A DNA stretch of 64,000 nt from Burkholderia latens (GTDB lineage: Bacteria; Pseudomonadota; Gammaproteobacteria; Burkholderiales; Burkholderiaceae), in assembly GCF_001718795.1 (NCBI RefSeq), contig NZ_CP013438.1, positions 1,674,001 through 1,738,000 on the forward strand. Reading direction: 5' to 3'. Shown one piece after another: positions 26,576 to 34,948 of this stretch (position 1 is its first letter; the number at the start of each line of letters is the position of its first letter). A model generated the notes under the pieces. That model was not told the origin of the DNA. It worked only from the letters and a program-made list of their open reading frames with translations, and did not search any database. The position numbers and the translations under genes were made by a program.

Positions 26576-26908
26576 CGCTCTCTCGATTTTATATATATTC
26601 ATTTTCCGGCGGCCCCTACACCGGTCTTTCGGATCTACCGCAGATTACCAATCCGAAAATCAACCGGCAACTCCCGAACACGGGAAATACATCGGGCCAA
26701 AAAATCGCAACAATCCGCGCCATCGGCACGCTGGCGCGTGATTAGGGCCAGAACCGGCGCGGTTTCCACGCAGGCACAGGCAATCCGCCGGAATGCGGAG
26801 AATAAACGATGTATTTCGCGCCGTCAGCCGACTTTAAATCGGCAGCGACTTCCATTGATTATCGTCAATCGATTTTCGACCGGGAACGTTTCCATATTTT
26901 ATCGGCAC
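26576..26908. other. AT-rich intergenic region with near-palindrome
   Basis: No supported gene in this 333-base gap, although a weak plus-strand reading (26809-27003) has a GGAG site. It overlaps the next gene and has no similarity I recognise. The region includes a near-palindrome GCCGACTTTAAATCGGC (26827-26843). It is AT-rich relative to flanks and may hold the DUF2158 promoter. Confidence 0.4.
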
Positions 26909-27775
26909 TCATCGTCCGAACTCCAGCGTTACGGGCGAATTGTCCGGTGCCGAAAACCATCGGTCGAGGTCGCGCCCGGGCACCGCCGCTTGCGCGAACG
27001 TGAACGTGCCGTCGCGTGCCATCTCGGTCGCGGCGCGCAGGAACGCGCCGAACGCGGTCCGCGCCAGCGCGCCGCCGACGCTAATGCGCTTCACGCCGAG
27101 CGCCGCGAGCGCATCGACGCTCAGTAACCCGCCTTGCAGCCCCATCACGACGTTGACCGGTGCACCGACGGCGCGCGTGACCGCCGCGATGTCGCCGGAA
27201 TCGGTCAGACCGGGCGCGTACAGCACGTCGGCGCCTGCGTCGCGATATGCGACCAGCCGCGCGATCGTATCGGCAAGGTCGCGGCGGCCGTGCAGGTAGT
27301 TCTCGCAGCGAGCGGTCAGCGTGAACGGAAACGGCAGCGTGCGCGCTGCATCGACTGCCGCGGCGATCCGCTCGACCGCCGCGTCGTGCGGATAGATCGG
27401 CGTGTCGGCACGGCCGGTCGCGTCTTCGATGGAGCCGCCGACCGCGCCCGCTTCGGCCGCGAGGCGGATCGTCTCCGCGACCGCGTCCGGCGCGTCGCCG
27501 AAGCCGTTCTCGAGATCGGCGCTGACGGGCAGACCGCCTGCGGCAACGATCTCGGCGATGTGGTCGAGCATCTCGTCACGACCGATCGCGTTGTCCGGCC
27601 GTCCTCGCGAATAGGCGAAGCCTGCGCTCGTCGTCGCGAGCGATTCGAAGCCCGCCATCGCGAGCAGGCGCGCGGAACCGGCATCCCACGGGTTCGGGAT
27701 GATGAATGCGCCGGGGCGCGCGTGCAGCGCGCGGAAGGCTTCGGCGTGGCGGAACTGCGGGCTGAATTCGGTCAT
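26909..27775 (-). CDS. Isocitrate lyase/PEP mutase superfamily protein
   Basis: The 288-residue protein has the ICL/PEPM alpha-beta barrel pattern: FIIPNPWDAGSARLLAMAGF, ATTSAGFAYSRG, a metal-binding VSADLENGFGDAP and GGSIEDATG. The Arg/Lys-Lys-Cys-Gly-His loop of isocitrate lyase is absent, so it is more like oxaloacetate decarboxylase, PEP phosphonomutase-like or 2,3-dimethylmalate lyase proteins. The reaction is probably cleavage or formation of a C-C or C-P bond of an oxo acid. ATG 27775 has AGGAGA upstream. It stands alone; the RpiR gene upstream is a possible regulator. Confidence 0.87.
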   Translation of the reverse strand: MTEFSPQFRHAEAFRALHARPGAFIIPNPWDAGSARLLAMAGFESLATTSAGFAYSRGRPDNAIGRDEMLDHIAEIVAAGGLPVSADLENGFGDAPDAVAETIRLAAEAGAVGGSIEDATGRADTPIYPHDAAVERIAAAVDAARTLPFPFTLTARCENYLHGRRDLADTIARLVAYRDAGADVLYAPGLTDSGDIAAVTRAVGAPVNVVMGLQGGLLSVDALAALGVKRISVGGALARTAFGAFLRAATEMARDGTFTFAQAAVPGRDLDRWFSAPDNSPVTLEFGR

Positions 27776-27856
27776 CGCGGTCTCCTCGGGACTGGAGACG
27801 CCAGCATACGCGCGCGCGATACCGCGACGGTTCATCGGAAGGCGAAATATCGATGC

Positions 27857-27881
27857 CGGTAGCACGCCGCCGATGCTACCG
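27857..27881 (-). terminator. Hairpin between rpiR-like gene and the PEP-mutase-like gene
   Basis: Perfect 7-bp arms CGGTAGC / GCTACCG with an 11-base loop lie between the RpiR-like gene (whose 3' end is 148 bases upstream) and the PEP-mutase-like start. It may be a terminator for the regulator or a regulatory site; the evidence is only the symmetry. Confidence 0.4.
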
Positions 27882-28028
27882 ATCAGGCGCACGGCGCGTT
27901 TTCGTCGAACCGGACGAGCGGCGCCGTGAGCCACGCGGGAACGTGCGCGGCGCACGCGCATGCACCGGTTGCGTCGCACCGAGCGGAAGAACCTGCAACC
28001 CGGAAAACTCGAAAAGCCGCACGCGCGG

Positions 28029-28889
28029 CTACACGACATACGCGCCCTTCGCATGCAGCTCCGCTTCCGTGCGTTCGAGCGCCGCGACCGCGTCGCTGCC
28101 TTCGAGCGCGAGCAACTGCGCGACCAGCGCTTCGGCCATCGCATGCGCGGCGACCAGCGACGGAAAGAACGACGGGCTGTCGTGCGTGAAAATCAGTTGC
28201 GCGTCGGCATGCAGCGCGATCGGCGACACCGCGCTGTCGGTGATCGCGACGATCTTGCTGCCCTGTGCTTTCGCCGCCTGCGCAACGCGCGTCGCTTCCG
28301 CCGAATACGGCGCGAAACTGACGATCACCGTCACGCTCTGCTTCGCGATCGCACGCAACTCCATCTCGAGCGAGCCCGCGACGCCGTTGAGCAGCGAGAC
28401 CGTCGGCCGAAACAGCCGGTAGCCGTACACGAAGCCGAACGCGACCGGGTAGCATGAACGGAACCCCGCGACGTGCACGTGCGATGCCTTGCGGATCAGC
28501 TTCGCGGCGTCGACAAGCGCGTGCGCGTTCTGCGCGGCGGTCGCGGCGAGATTGTGTTGCTGCGCGGCGAGCAGATCGTGCGCGAGCGACGCCTTTGCGT
28601 CGGGGCGCACCAGCGAACGCGCACGCTGCGTGAGCGGCTCCGGACGCGTGCGCACGCGCGCGACGCACAGGTCGCGCAACTCGTTCCAGCCCGGAAAGCC
28701 GAATTGCTGCGCGAGCCGCACGAGCGATGCAGGTTGAACCTGCGCGCGCTGCGCGACCTTGCGCATCGACGAAGTGGCGACCTCGTCGGGATGATCGAGC
28801 AGAAATGCAGCGCCCGCCTGGAATTGCGGACTCAGTTCGGAAAATTGCGCCCGGATCCGGGACGCGAGTTCATCGAAATTGGCGGCCAT
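28029..28889 (-). CDS. RpiR/MurR-family transcriptional regulator
   Basis: A 286-residue regulator. Residues about 1-80 form the RpiR-type HTH (VATSSMRKVAQRAQVQPASL, VRLAQQFGFPGWNELRDLCV). Residues about 125-260 form a SIS sugar-phosphate-binding domain (AKLIRKASHVHVAGFRSCYP, VTVIVSFAPYSAEATRVAQA, KIVAITDSAVSPIALHADA). It should repress a catabolic gene set in response to a phosphosugar or related metabolite. The PEP-mutase-like gene downstream is the nearest candidate target. Confidence 0.9.
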   Translation of the reverse strand: MAANFDELASRIRAQFSELSPQFQAGAAFLLDHPDEVATSSMRKVAQRAQVQPASLVRLAQQFGFPGWNELRDLCVARVRTRPEPLTQRARSLVRPDAKASLAHDLLAAQQHNLAATAAQNAHALVDAAKLIRKASHVHVAGFRSCYPVAFGFVYGYRLFRPTVSLLNGVAGSLEMELRAIAKQSVTVIVSFAPYSAEATRVAQAAKAQGSKIVAITDSAVSPIALHADAQLIFTHDSPSFFPSLVAAHAMAEALVAQLLALEGSDAVAALERTEAELHAKGAYVV

Positions 28890-28952
28890 CTTGGTGAGAA
28901 CGGGAACCGGTCGCCCATGGTATCACCGGCCCCGTCCGCACCGGTGCGCCCG

Positions 28953-29306
28953 TCAGCGCACGACTTCGACGCGATCGGCGTCGACTTGCACGCGCCCCGA
29001 CCATTTGCGCTCGAATTCGCCGGTCACCTTCACTTCGTTCTTGTCGCTGACGGGTTGTCCGGCCGCCCACAGCTTGTCGTCGATCTCGACCCGGATCGTT
29101 CCGGTCGCATCGGCGAGCTCGTAATCCTCGCCGCCGAGGTGCTTGACGATGCGCCCTTGCAACTGCACATGCTGATCGTCCTTGCCGTTCGCGAGAAGCT
29201 CCTTCACGGTGGTGGTCGTCAGCGCCGACGGCCCGGTGTATTGCGCATGGACGGCGGCGGGCAGTGCCGCGAGTGCGATCGTCAGGATTCTGGCCAGGTG
29301 TTTCAT
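28953..29306 (-). CDS. YgiW/YdeI-type (BOF domain) periplasmic stress protein
   Basis: The 117-residue precursor has a signal peptide (MKHLARILTIALAALPAAVH) ending at AHA-Q. The mature part is a bacterial OB-fold (BOF): TVKELLANGKDDQHVQLQGR, then HLGGEDYELADATGTIRVEI and the closing VTGEFERKWSGRVQVDADRV. YgiW-like proteins respond to peroxide, cationic peptide or acid stress. In E. coli ygiW neighbours qseBC, and here too it is divergent from a QseBC-like pair, with 230 bases between starts. Confidence 0.88.
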   Translation of the reverse strand: MKHLARILTIALAALPAAVHAQYTGPSALTTTTVKELLANGKDDQHVQLQGRIVKHLGGEDYELADATGTIRVEIDDKLWAAGQPVSDKNEVKVTGEFERKWSGRVQVDADRVEVVR

Positions 29307-29461
29307 GATGATGTTCCTTTGCTTGGATTGGATCGGGTGCCGCACCGCGTTGAACGCGACGGCCCAAAATTACGGACCGTAAGGTTAAGCAAACCTGAAG
29401 GTCGTGCGGACGTGACACGAAGCCGCATGGGACAAGTCCGAAAGTACGAACGCCCACGATC

Positions 29462-29478
29462 TTTAAGCTCCGCCTAAG
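29462..29478 (+). promoter_or_regulatory. QseB/PmrA-type direct-repeat box
   Basis: TTTAAG-CTCCG-CCTAAG fits the PmrA/QseB-type box (two TTAAG-like half-sites 5 bases apart) with one mismatch, about 60 bases before the response-regulator start. A second motif pair TAAGGTTAAG lies at 29380-29389. Autoregulation and control of the YgiW-like gene are inferred. Confidence 0.5.
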
Positions 29479-29536
29479 GCACGTGCGCATATCATGGAAA
29501 GCCCGGGCGGACGCCCGCACGAAGAGACATGAATCC

Positions 29537-30199
29537 ATGCGCGTACTGCTCGTCGAGGACGATCCGCTGATCGGCAGCGGGCTCGAACAGGGCCTCAAAC
29601 AGGAAGGCTTCGCGGTCGACTGGGTGAAGGACGGCGATGCCGCGGCGCTCGCGCTGCGCTCGACCGGTTACGGGCTGCTGCTGCTTGATCTCGGGCTGCC
29701 GAACCGCGACGGCCTGTCGGTGCTCGCGTCGCTGCGCCGCCGCGACGAAACGCTGCCGGCAATCATCATCACCGCGCGCGACGGCGTGCCCGAGCGCATC
29801 GCCGGACTCGACTGCGGCGCCGACGACTACCTCGTAAAGCCGTTCGTGCTGGAGGAGCTGCTCGCGCGCATCCGCGCGGTCACTCGCCGTCATGCGGGCC
29901 GCGCGCAAACCACGCTTGCGATCGGCCCGCTGCGGCTCGATCCGGTCAAGCATCTGGTGTGGCTCAACGACGCCGAAGTCACGCTGTCGCCGAAGGAATT
30001 CGTGCTGCTGCACGAACTGATGCGCGACCCCGGCGCGGTGATCTCGCGCGAACAGTTCGAGGAACGGCTGTACAGCTGGGGCGAGGAAATCGAAAGCAAC
30101 GCCGTGCAGGTGCATATCCACAATCTGCGCAAGAAGCTCGGGCACGACATGATCCGCACCGTACGCGGCGTCGGCTACCGGATCGGTGACGGCGCATGA
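29537..30199 (+). CDS. OmpR-family response regulator (QseB/PmrA-like)
   Basis: A 220-residue two-domain regulator. The receiver domain (residues 1-115) has the acidic pair VEDDPLIG, phosphoacceptor Asp51 in LLLLDLGLPNRDG and Lys in DYLVKPFVLEELLARI. The C-terminal winged helix (residues 130-218) ends with IHNLRKKLGHDMIRTVRGVG. It should control genes for surface modification or stress. Its TGA overlaps the ATG of the sensor kinase gene (ATGA), so both are coupled. The ATG at 29537 gives the normal receiver start; an 18-residue upstream extension is unlikely. Confidence 0.93.
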   Translation: MRVLLVEDDPLIGSGLEQGLKQEGFAVDWVKDGDAAALALRSTGYGLLLLDLGLPNRDGLSVLASLRRRDETLPAIIITARDGVPERIAGLDCGADDYLVKPFVLEELLARIRAVTRRHAGRAQTTLAIGPLRLDPVKHLVWLNDAEVTLSPKEFVLLHELMRDPGAVISREQFEERLYSWGEEIESNAVQVHIHNLRKKLGHDMIRTVRGVGYRIGDGA

Positions 30200-31569
30200 C
30201 GCGCCTGCAGCGCGCGATCGCCCGCTGGCGCAGCGCATCGCTGCGGCGCCGCCTGCTGACGTGGCTGCTGCCCGCCGCGTGCGTGATCGGGCTCGTCGCG
30301 AGCGCGGGCACTTATTGGGGCGCGCTGCGCGAGCTCGACGATCTGCTCGACGACCAGATGCGCAGCATGTCGAAGCAGATCGTCGTCGGCCCCAACGGCG
30401 AGCTGTCGTTCCGCAACAACGACGGCAAGCACGGTTTCGAGGCAAGCGACCCGGACGCCGTATTGCTGCAGGTCTGGCGCAACGGCACGCTGGTGTATTC
30501 GACCGATCGCGAATCGGCGCTGCCGCCGCCCACGCGAACCGGCATCGCGAGCGTCGACGTCGGCGGCCAGCCGTGGCGGACCTACGTGACCGAGCACGGC
30601 GGCACCACGATCCGCGTCGCGCAGGCGCGCCATGCACGCTGGGAAGCGATCGCCGGCATCGCTGTGCATCTGCTGTGGCCGGTGTTCTCGATGCTGCCCG
30701 TGCTCGCAATCGGGCTGTGGTTCGGCATCGGCGCCGGACTGCGGCCGCTGCGCACGATCGCATCCGGCCTCAAGCGCAGGAATGCGAACAATCTGGAGCC
30801 GGTCGACGTCGCGTCGATGCCGAACGAGGTGCGCCCGCTCGCCGAAGCGATCAACGACCTGCTCGCGCGGCTCGATCGGTCGTTTACGCTGCAGCGCCAC
30901 TTCATCGCCGATGCCGCGCACGAGCTGCGCACGCCGATCATGGGGCTGTCGATTCAGTCGCAATTGCTGCGGCGCGCGTCGACGCCCGCCGAACGCGAGC
31001 AGATCCTCGCTCAGATCCACGCGGGCACGACGCGCCTCGGCCACCTCGCCGAGCAGCTTCTGACGCTCGCGCGCCTGGAACCCGATGCGCAGGCATCCGC
31101 GTCGGCGTCCGTACCAGTCGATCTCGCGGCACTGTGCCGCTCGGTGGTCTCCGACCGCACACGCGTCGCGGATGCGCACCGGATCGACCTCGGCGCGATC
31201 GTGGCATCGCCGGTGATGGCCGTCGGCAACGTCGATACGTTGCGCGTACTGCTGAACAACCTCGTCGACAACGCGATTCGGTATGCGGGCGACGGTGCGC
31301 GCGTCGACGTTTCCGCGCGCATCGACGGTGCGACGCCCGTGCTCGAAGTCGCCGACGACGGCCCCGGCATCCCCGAAGCCGAACGCACGAACGTCTGGGA
31401 GCGTTTCTATCGCGGCGAAGGCGCGCAGGCGGCCACGTCTTCCGGAAGCGGGCTCGGGCTGTCGATCGTGAAACGCATCGCAGAACAGCATCGCGCGACA
31501 GTCGCGCTCGGCACGACGCATGGCGGGCGCGGGCTGACCGTGACGGTGCGCTTTCCCGCCCCGGCCTGA
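30196..31569 (+). CDS. Sensor histidine kinase (QseC/PmrB-like)
   Basis: A 457-residue membrane kinase. The first transmembrane helix lies at residues about 18-36 (LTWLLPAACVIGLVASAGTY), a periplasmic sensor of about 110 residues follows, and the second helix lies near residues 160-180. The phosphoacceptor H-box is FIADAAHELRTPIMGLSIQ. The ATPase boxes are LLNNLVDNAIRYAGDG (N), VADDGPGIPEAER (G1) and SGSGLGLSIVKRIAEQH (G2). It phosphorylates the upstream-encoded regulator. The stimulus is not deducible. Confidence 0.93.
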   Translation: MTRLQRAIARWRSASLRRRLLTWLLPAACVIGLVASAGTYWGALRELDDLLDDQMRSMSKQIVVGPNGELSFRNNDGKHGFEASDPDAVLLQVWRNGTLVYSTDRESALPPPTRTGIASVDVGGQPWRTYVTEHGGTTIRVAQARHARWEAIAGIAVHLLWPVFSMLPVLAIGLWFGIGAGLRPLRTIASGLKRRNANNLEPVDVASMPNEVRPLAEAINDLLARLDRSFTLQRHFIADAAHELRTPIMGLSIQSQLLRRASTPAEREQILAQIHAGTTRLGHLAEQLLTLARLEPDAQASASASVPVDLAALCRSVVSDRTRVADAHRIDLGAIVASPVMAVGNVDTLRVLLNNLVDNAIRYAGDGARVDVSARIDGATPVLEVADDGPGIPEAERTNVWERFYRGEGAQAATSSGSGLGLSIVKRIAEQHRATVALGTTHGGRGLTVTVRFPAPA

Positions 31570-31588
31570 CGCACGCCGGATCGCGCGC

Positions 31589-31653
31589 TTTTCCACAGAT
31601 TGTGTTGGCAAGCTTGTGGACAACCTGCCGCTAACGCTCGCAAACCTTTGATC
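31589..31653 (+). repeat. 65-bp interspersed element, copy 1
   Basis: Starts TTTTCCACA, has the invariant TGTTGGCAA core and the inverted right arm TGTGGACAA, and ends TTGATC. The last two positions of the right arm differ from most copies. It begins 20 bases after the sensor kinase stop. Confidence 0.95.
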
Positions 31654-31840
31654 CGAAAGAATTTGGCGGTCGTGCGCAGCGAATGCGCCGGCGCCGTGCG
31701 CGGCACGTGCTCGCGTCGCACGCGCGCCCCACTCGATGGACACGTTTCAAACGGCCTCCGCGCATCCGGCATGCGCCGACGCGAACCGGCGCGTCGACGG
31801 GCTTGAACCTTGTGCACCGCCAGCGGATCGCCACGCGCAC

Positions 31841-31905
31841 TTCTCCACAGAAAATGTTGGCAAGCTTGTGGATATCCTGCGTATCGCAGCGCTAAGCCCT
31901 TGATC
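31841..31905 (+). repeat. 65-bp interspersed element, copy 2
   Basis: Arms TTCTCCACA / TGTGGATAT around the TGTTGGCAA core, ending TTGATC; 65 bases, same orientation as all other copies. It differs in the triplet between left arm and core (AAAA instead of TTTG-like). Confidence 0.95.
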
Positions 31906-32044
31906 GGACGGACTTTGGCACGCGTGATGCAGACACGGCGCGGGCCGGGCCGTCATATGCGCCGCATCGCCGCACTTCGCGTCACGATGCCACGTCGCTG
32001 GCCGGCAGCGCACCGCCGGGCCACAATGCGAGCGTCGCGGCAAC

Positions 32045-32109
32045 TTGCCCACAGATTTTGTTGGCAAGCTTGTGGATATCCTGAGCAAGCATCGTCTAAC
32101 CCGTTGATC
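32045..32109 (+). repeat. 65-bp interspersed element, copy 3
   Basis: Arms TTGCCCACA / TGTGGATAT around TGTTGGCAA, ending GTTGATC; 65 bases. It is the last copy before the small membrane-protein gene. Confidence 0.95.
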
Positions 32110-32343
32110 GGACAACGATTCATCTGCAGCGCCGCCGTTGCGGCACCGTACCTTCCACATGCGGGTGCGGACGAACGATCCGGCACGGCGGCGGCGCCTT
32201 GACGCCGGCCCCGGCGACGCGTCACGATCGCACGAGCCGCATGCATGCGGGCACATGCGGGCATCGAGGCAGCGTCACGCGACGCTCGACGGACGAACCG
32301 TTGCGCGCGCATCGGACAACGACACATCACTCCGAGGAAGACC

Positions 32344-32544
32344 ATGGAACATTTCACCGCAGCGCAGTTGCTCGTGTCGCTCGTGCTCGTCGCGATCGTC
32401 GTTTATCCGTACGTCCGCATCGTTCGGCGTACCGGACATTCCGGCTGGTGGATCCTGACGATGTTCGTCCCGGTACTGAACTTCATCATGCTGTGGGTGT
32501 TCGCGTTCGCGCGCTGGCCCGCGCTCGACGATCGGCAGCGCTGA
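32344..32544 (+). CDS. 66-residue two-helix membrane protein
   Basis: A small protein with two hydrophobic helices (AAQLLVSLVLVAIVVYPYVR and WWILTMFVPVLNFIMLWVFA) and a short polar end. The pattern GHSGWW-x8-PVLNF is like that seen in many small DUF805-type or YqaE-like membrane proteins, but I do not recognise a named family. The ATG at 32344 has GAGGAAGACC upstream. It is flanked on both sides by 65-bp repeat elements (copies 1-3 upstream, copy 4 starting 31 bases after its stop), which makes it a candidate partner of the repeats. Confidence 0.8.
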   Translation: MEHFTAAQLLVSLVLVAIVVYPYVRIVRRTGHSGWWILTMFVPVLNFIMLWVFAFARWPALDDRQR

Positions 32545-32574
32545 AGATCGGCCACGCGAGCGAACGCGCCGGGC

Positions 32575-32639
32575 TTGTCCACAGATTTTGTTGGCAAGCA
32601 TGTGGATAGCCTGCGCATACCGCGGCCAAGCGCTTGATC
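32575..32639 (+). repeat. 65-bp interspersed element, copy 4
   Basis: Arms TTGTCCACA / TGTGGATAG around TGTTGGCAA, ending CTTGATC. It lies 31 bases after the stop of the 66-residue protein. Confidence 0.95.
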
Positions 32640-32703
32640 CGAAAGGCTTTGTCGACGACGCTTCGGATCGTGCACGCGCGCGTGCCGCGCGTGCACGCCT
32701 CGC

Positions 32704-32768
32704 TTGTCCACAATTTTTGTTGGCAACGGTGTGGATATCCTGAGCATGCGCGATCTAAGTCGTTGATC
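32704..32768 (+). repeat. 65-bp interspersed element, copy 5
   Basis: Arms TTGTCCACA / TGTGGATAT around TGTTGGCAA, ending GTTGATC. Its downstream part forms an extra inverted repeat GCGATC / GATCGC, not shared by other copies. It lies near the 3' end of the beta-lactamase gene. Confidence 0.95.
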
Positions 32769-32860
32769 GCGCGACGTTTCGACATGCCGATCACGACAGC
32801 GGCACGGCATGCATCCATCGCTTCAGCCAACCGTCGACGAACACGCGCCGCATCGCACGC

Positions 32861-33754
32861 TCAAGCGAACGTCGCGACCGCGATGCGCGCGGCAGCCGCG
32901 ATCACGTCCTCCTGCGCCTTCGCTTCGGGCTGCGCTTGCGTGTAGTACACGGCGAGCACGATCGGCGCGCGCGACGGGGGCCAGATCACACCCGCGTCGT
33001 TCGTCGTTCCGTAGTCGCCGGTGCCGGTCTTGTCGGCCACCTGCGAGCCGGGCGGCACGCCCGCGCGAATCCGCTTGTCGCCGACCTTGTTGCCGCGCAG
33101 CCATGCGACGAGTTGCGCACGCTGCGCGGGCGGCAGCGCGTCACCGAGCACGAGCGCCCGCAGGCTTGCGGCCATCGCGGCGGGCGTCGTCGTGTCGCGC
33201 ACGTCGCCGGGCAACGCGGTGTTCAGTTCGGTCTCCCAGCGATCGAGGCGGAACGCATCGTCGCCGATCGAGCGCGCGAACGCGGTCACCGCCGCCGGTC
33301 CACCAATGAGTTTCATCGCGAGGTTCGCGGCCGAGTTGTCGCTGTACTGGATCGCCGCTTCGCACAATTGCGCGACGGTCATTCCGGTGCCGACGTGCTT
33401 GCCCGATACCGGCGAATAGTTGACGAGATCGGCTTGCCCGTACATCACGCGCTGCTGCAACAACCCCGGCCGCTCGACGCTCTGCGCGAGCACCGCCGCG
33501 CTCAGCATCGCCTTGAACGTGCTGCAGAACGGGAAACGCTCGTCCGCGCGATGCAACGCGCGCCGGCCGCTCGCAGTGTCGATCGCGCATACGCCGAGGC
33601 GGCCGCCCGCCGCGCGCTCGAGCGCCGCAAACGACGTCGCGGACGCGACGTCCTGCGCCGGAGCCGGCGGTGACGCACACGCGGTGACGGTCAGAACGAG
33701 CGGCGCCGTGGCGGCGGCCCGCAACAGGGTTCGGCGTTGCGATGAGTAAGTCAT
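32861..33754 (-). CDS. Class A beta-lactamase (PenA/PenB-type)
   Basis: A 297-residue serine beta-lactamase. The catalytic Ser-x-x-Lys is at residues 78-81 (FCSTFK, with a Cys before the serine as in many carbapenem-tolerant class A enzymes), the SDN loop at 138-140 (YSDN), the general base Glu at 174 in ETELN, and the KTG box at 242-244 (ADKTGTGDYG). The N-terminus combines RR with a hydrophobic core and a TAC-A lipobox, consistent with a Tat-exported lipoprotein as in Burkholderia PenA proteins. It is divergent from a PenR-type regulator, with 117 bases between starts. Spectrum cannot be predicted reliably. Confidence 0.95.
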   Translation of the reverse strand: MTYSSQRRTLLRAAATAPLVLTVTACASPPAPAQDVASATSFAALERAAGGRLGVCAIDTASGRRALHRADERFPFCSTFKAMLSAAVLAQSVERPGLLQQRVMYGQADLVNYSPVSGKHVGTGMTVAQLCEAAIQYSDNSAANLAMKLIGGPAAVTAFARSIGDDAFRLDRWETELNTALPGDVRDTTTPAAMAASLRALVLGDALPPAQRAQLVAWLRGNKVGDKRIRAGVPPGSQVADKTGTGDYGTTNDAGVIWPPSRAPIVLAVYYTQAQPEAKAQEDVIAAAARIAVATFA

Positions 33755-33871
33755 GTCGTGTCTCTCGGGGGTGGAATGGATGCAAAACGGCCGGCCGGCG
33801 AGACAGCACTATCGTGACTTTACGATTGTCCGACAAGCAACGATAATTGAGCGCTGACAAAAGAAAATCTT
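33755..33871. promoter_or_regulatory. Divergent beta-lactamase / LysR-regulator promoter region
   Basis: 117 bases between the two divergent starts. AT content rises near 33810-33871, including CTTTACGATTGTCCGACAAG and GATAATTGAG next to the regulator start. By analogy with AmpR/PenR systems the regulator should bind here and control both genes. Exact boxes were not resolved by eye. Confidence 0.6.
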
Positions 33872-34762
33872 ATGAACAAGCTCCGCCCTCATCTTCCGCT
33901 GAATGCGTTGCGCGCGTTCGAATCGTCGGCACGCCACCTGAACTTCACGCGCGCCGGCCTGGAGCTGAGCGTCACGCAGGCGGCCGTCAGCCAGCAGGTG
34001 CGCGCGCTCGAGGAGCGCCTCGGCTGCACGCTGTTCACGCGCCTGCCGCGCGGTCTCGGGCTCACCGACGAAGGGCGCGCGCTGCTGCCGGTATTGAGCG
34101 ATGCGTTCAGCCGGATCGAGACCGTGCTCAAGCAGTTCGAGGGCGGACGCTTCCGCGAGGTGCTGACGCTCGGCGCCGTGGGCACCTTTGCCATAGGTTG
34201 GCTAATGCCACGACTGAAGCGCTTCGGCGACACGCATCCATTCGTGGAGCTGCGGCTGCGGACGAACAACAACGTCGTCGACCTCGCCGCCGAGGGGCTG
34301 GATTTCGCGATCCGCTTTGGCGAAGGGAACTGGCCGGCGACGCGCAACGAGCGCCTGCTCGACGCGCCGCTGTCCGTGTTGTGCGCGCCGGAAATCGCGC
34401 GGCGTCTCGCGCAACCGGCCGATCTCTCGAACGAGACGCTGCTGCGTTCGTACCGGGCCGACGAATGGCTCGCGTGGTTCGACGCCGCTCAACTGGAGCC
34501 GTGGACGGTCGCCGGGCCCGTGTTCGATTCGTCGCGGCTGATGGTCGAGGCCGCGATGCAGGGTGCGGGCGTCGCGCTCGCACCCGCGTGCATGTTCGCG
34601 CGCGAGGTGCAACTCGGCCAGCTTGCGCGGCCATTCGACATCGACGTGCACGGCGGCGCGTACTGGCTCACGTCGCTGAAATCGAAGCCGCTCACGCCCG
34701 CGATGACACTCTTTCGCGACTGGATCGCCGCGGAAGCGGCCGCGACGACACCCGCCGAATGA
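33872..34762 (+). CDS. LysR-family regulator of the beta-lactamase (AmpR/PenR-like)
   Basis: A 296-residue LysR regulator with N-terminal HTH (residues about 5-65: PLNALRAFESSARHLNFTRA, then GLELSVTQAAVSQQVRALEE) and an effector domain of about 200 residues. Length and gene context (divergent from a class A beta-lactamase) match AmpR/PenR, which sense cell-wall fragments. The ATG at 33872 is preceded by an AAAGAAAA stretch. The gene is followed at once by repeat copy 6. Confidence 0.92.
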   Translation: MNKLRPHLPLNALRAFESSARHLNFTRAGLELSVTQAAVSQQVRALEERLGCTLFTRLPRGLGLTDEGRALLPVLSDAFSRIETVLKQFEGGRFREVLTLGAVGTFAIGWLMPRLKRFGDTHPFVELRLRTNNNVVDLAAEGLDFAIRFGEGNWPATRNERLLDAPLSVLCAPEIARRLAQPADLSNETLLRSYRADEWLAWFDAAQLEPWTVAGPVFDSSRLMVEAAMQGAGVALAPACMFAREVQLGQLARPFDIDVHGGAYWLTSLKSKPLTPAMTLFRDWIAAEAAATTPAE

Positions 34763-34772
34763 CTGATCGCGC

Positions 34773-34837
34773 TTGTCCACAGATTGTGTTGGCAACGATG
34801 TGGATATCCTGGGTACCCACCATCTAACCCCTTGATC
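34773..34837 (+). repeat. 65-bp interspersed element, copy 6
   Basis: Arms TTGTCCACA / TGTGGATAT around TGTTGGCAA, ending CTTGATC; starts 11 bases after the regulator stop. Confidence 0.95.
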
Positions 34838-34948
34838 GAGCACGAATTATCGTGCCGGTGCACGCAGCGGGCAGCCGGTGGGCGCGCGGCCGGCCCAGCC
34901 GCTCCCGCGCGCCGGATACTCAACCGTCGAGAAGGAATCCCGTCAGAC

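Larger units (their letters stand above)
31570..32343. other. Intergenic region carrying repeat elements 1-3
   Basis: The 774 bases between the kinase gene and the 66-residue membrane protein gene contain three 65-bp repeat elements and the spacers between them. The spacers are unique, GC-rich sequence, and no gene is supported. Reading frames across the repeats translate into related peptides in several frames on both strands, as expected for conserved DNA rather than for coding. Confidence 0.7.

Noticed and set aside
26809..27003. 64-residue plus-strand reading with a GGAG site
   Set aside because: It overlaps the end of the PEP-mutase-like gene and has a basic, unstructured C-terminus; support is too weak.
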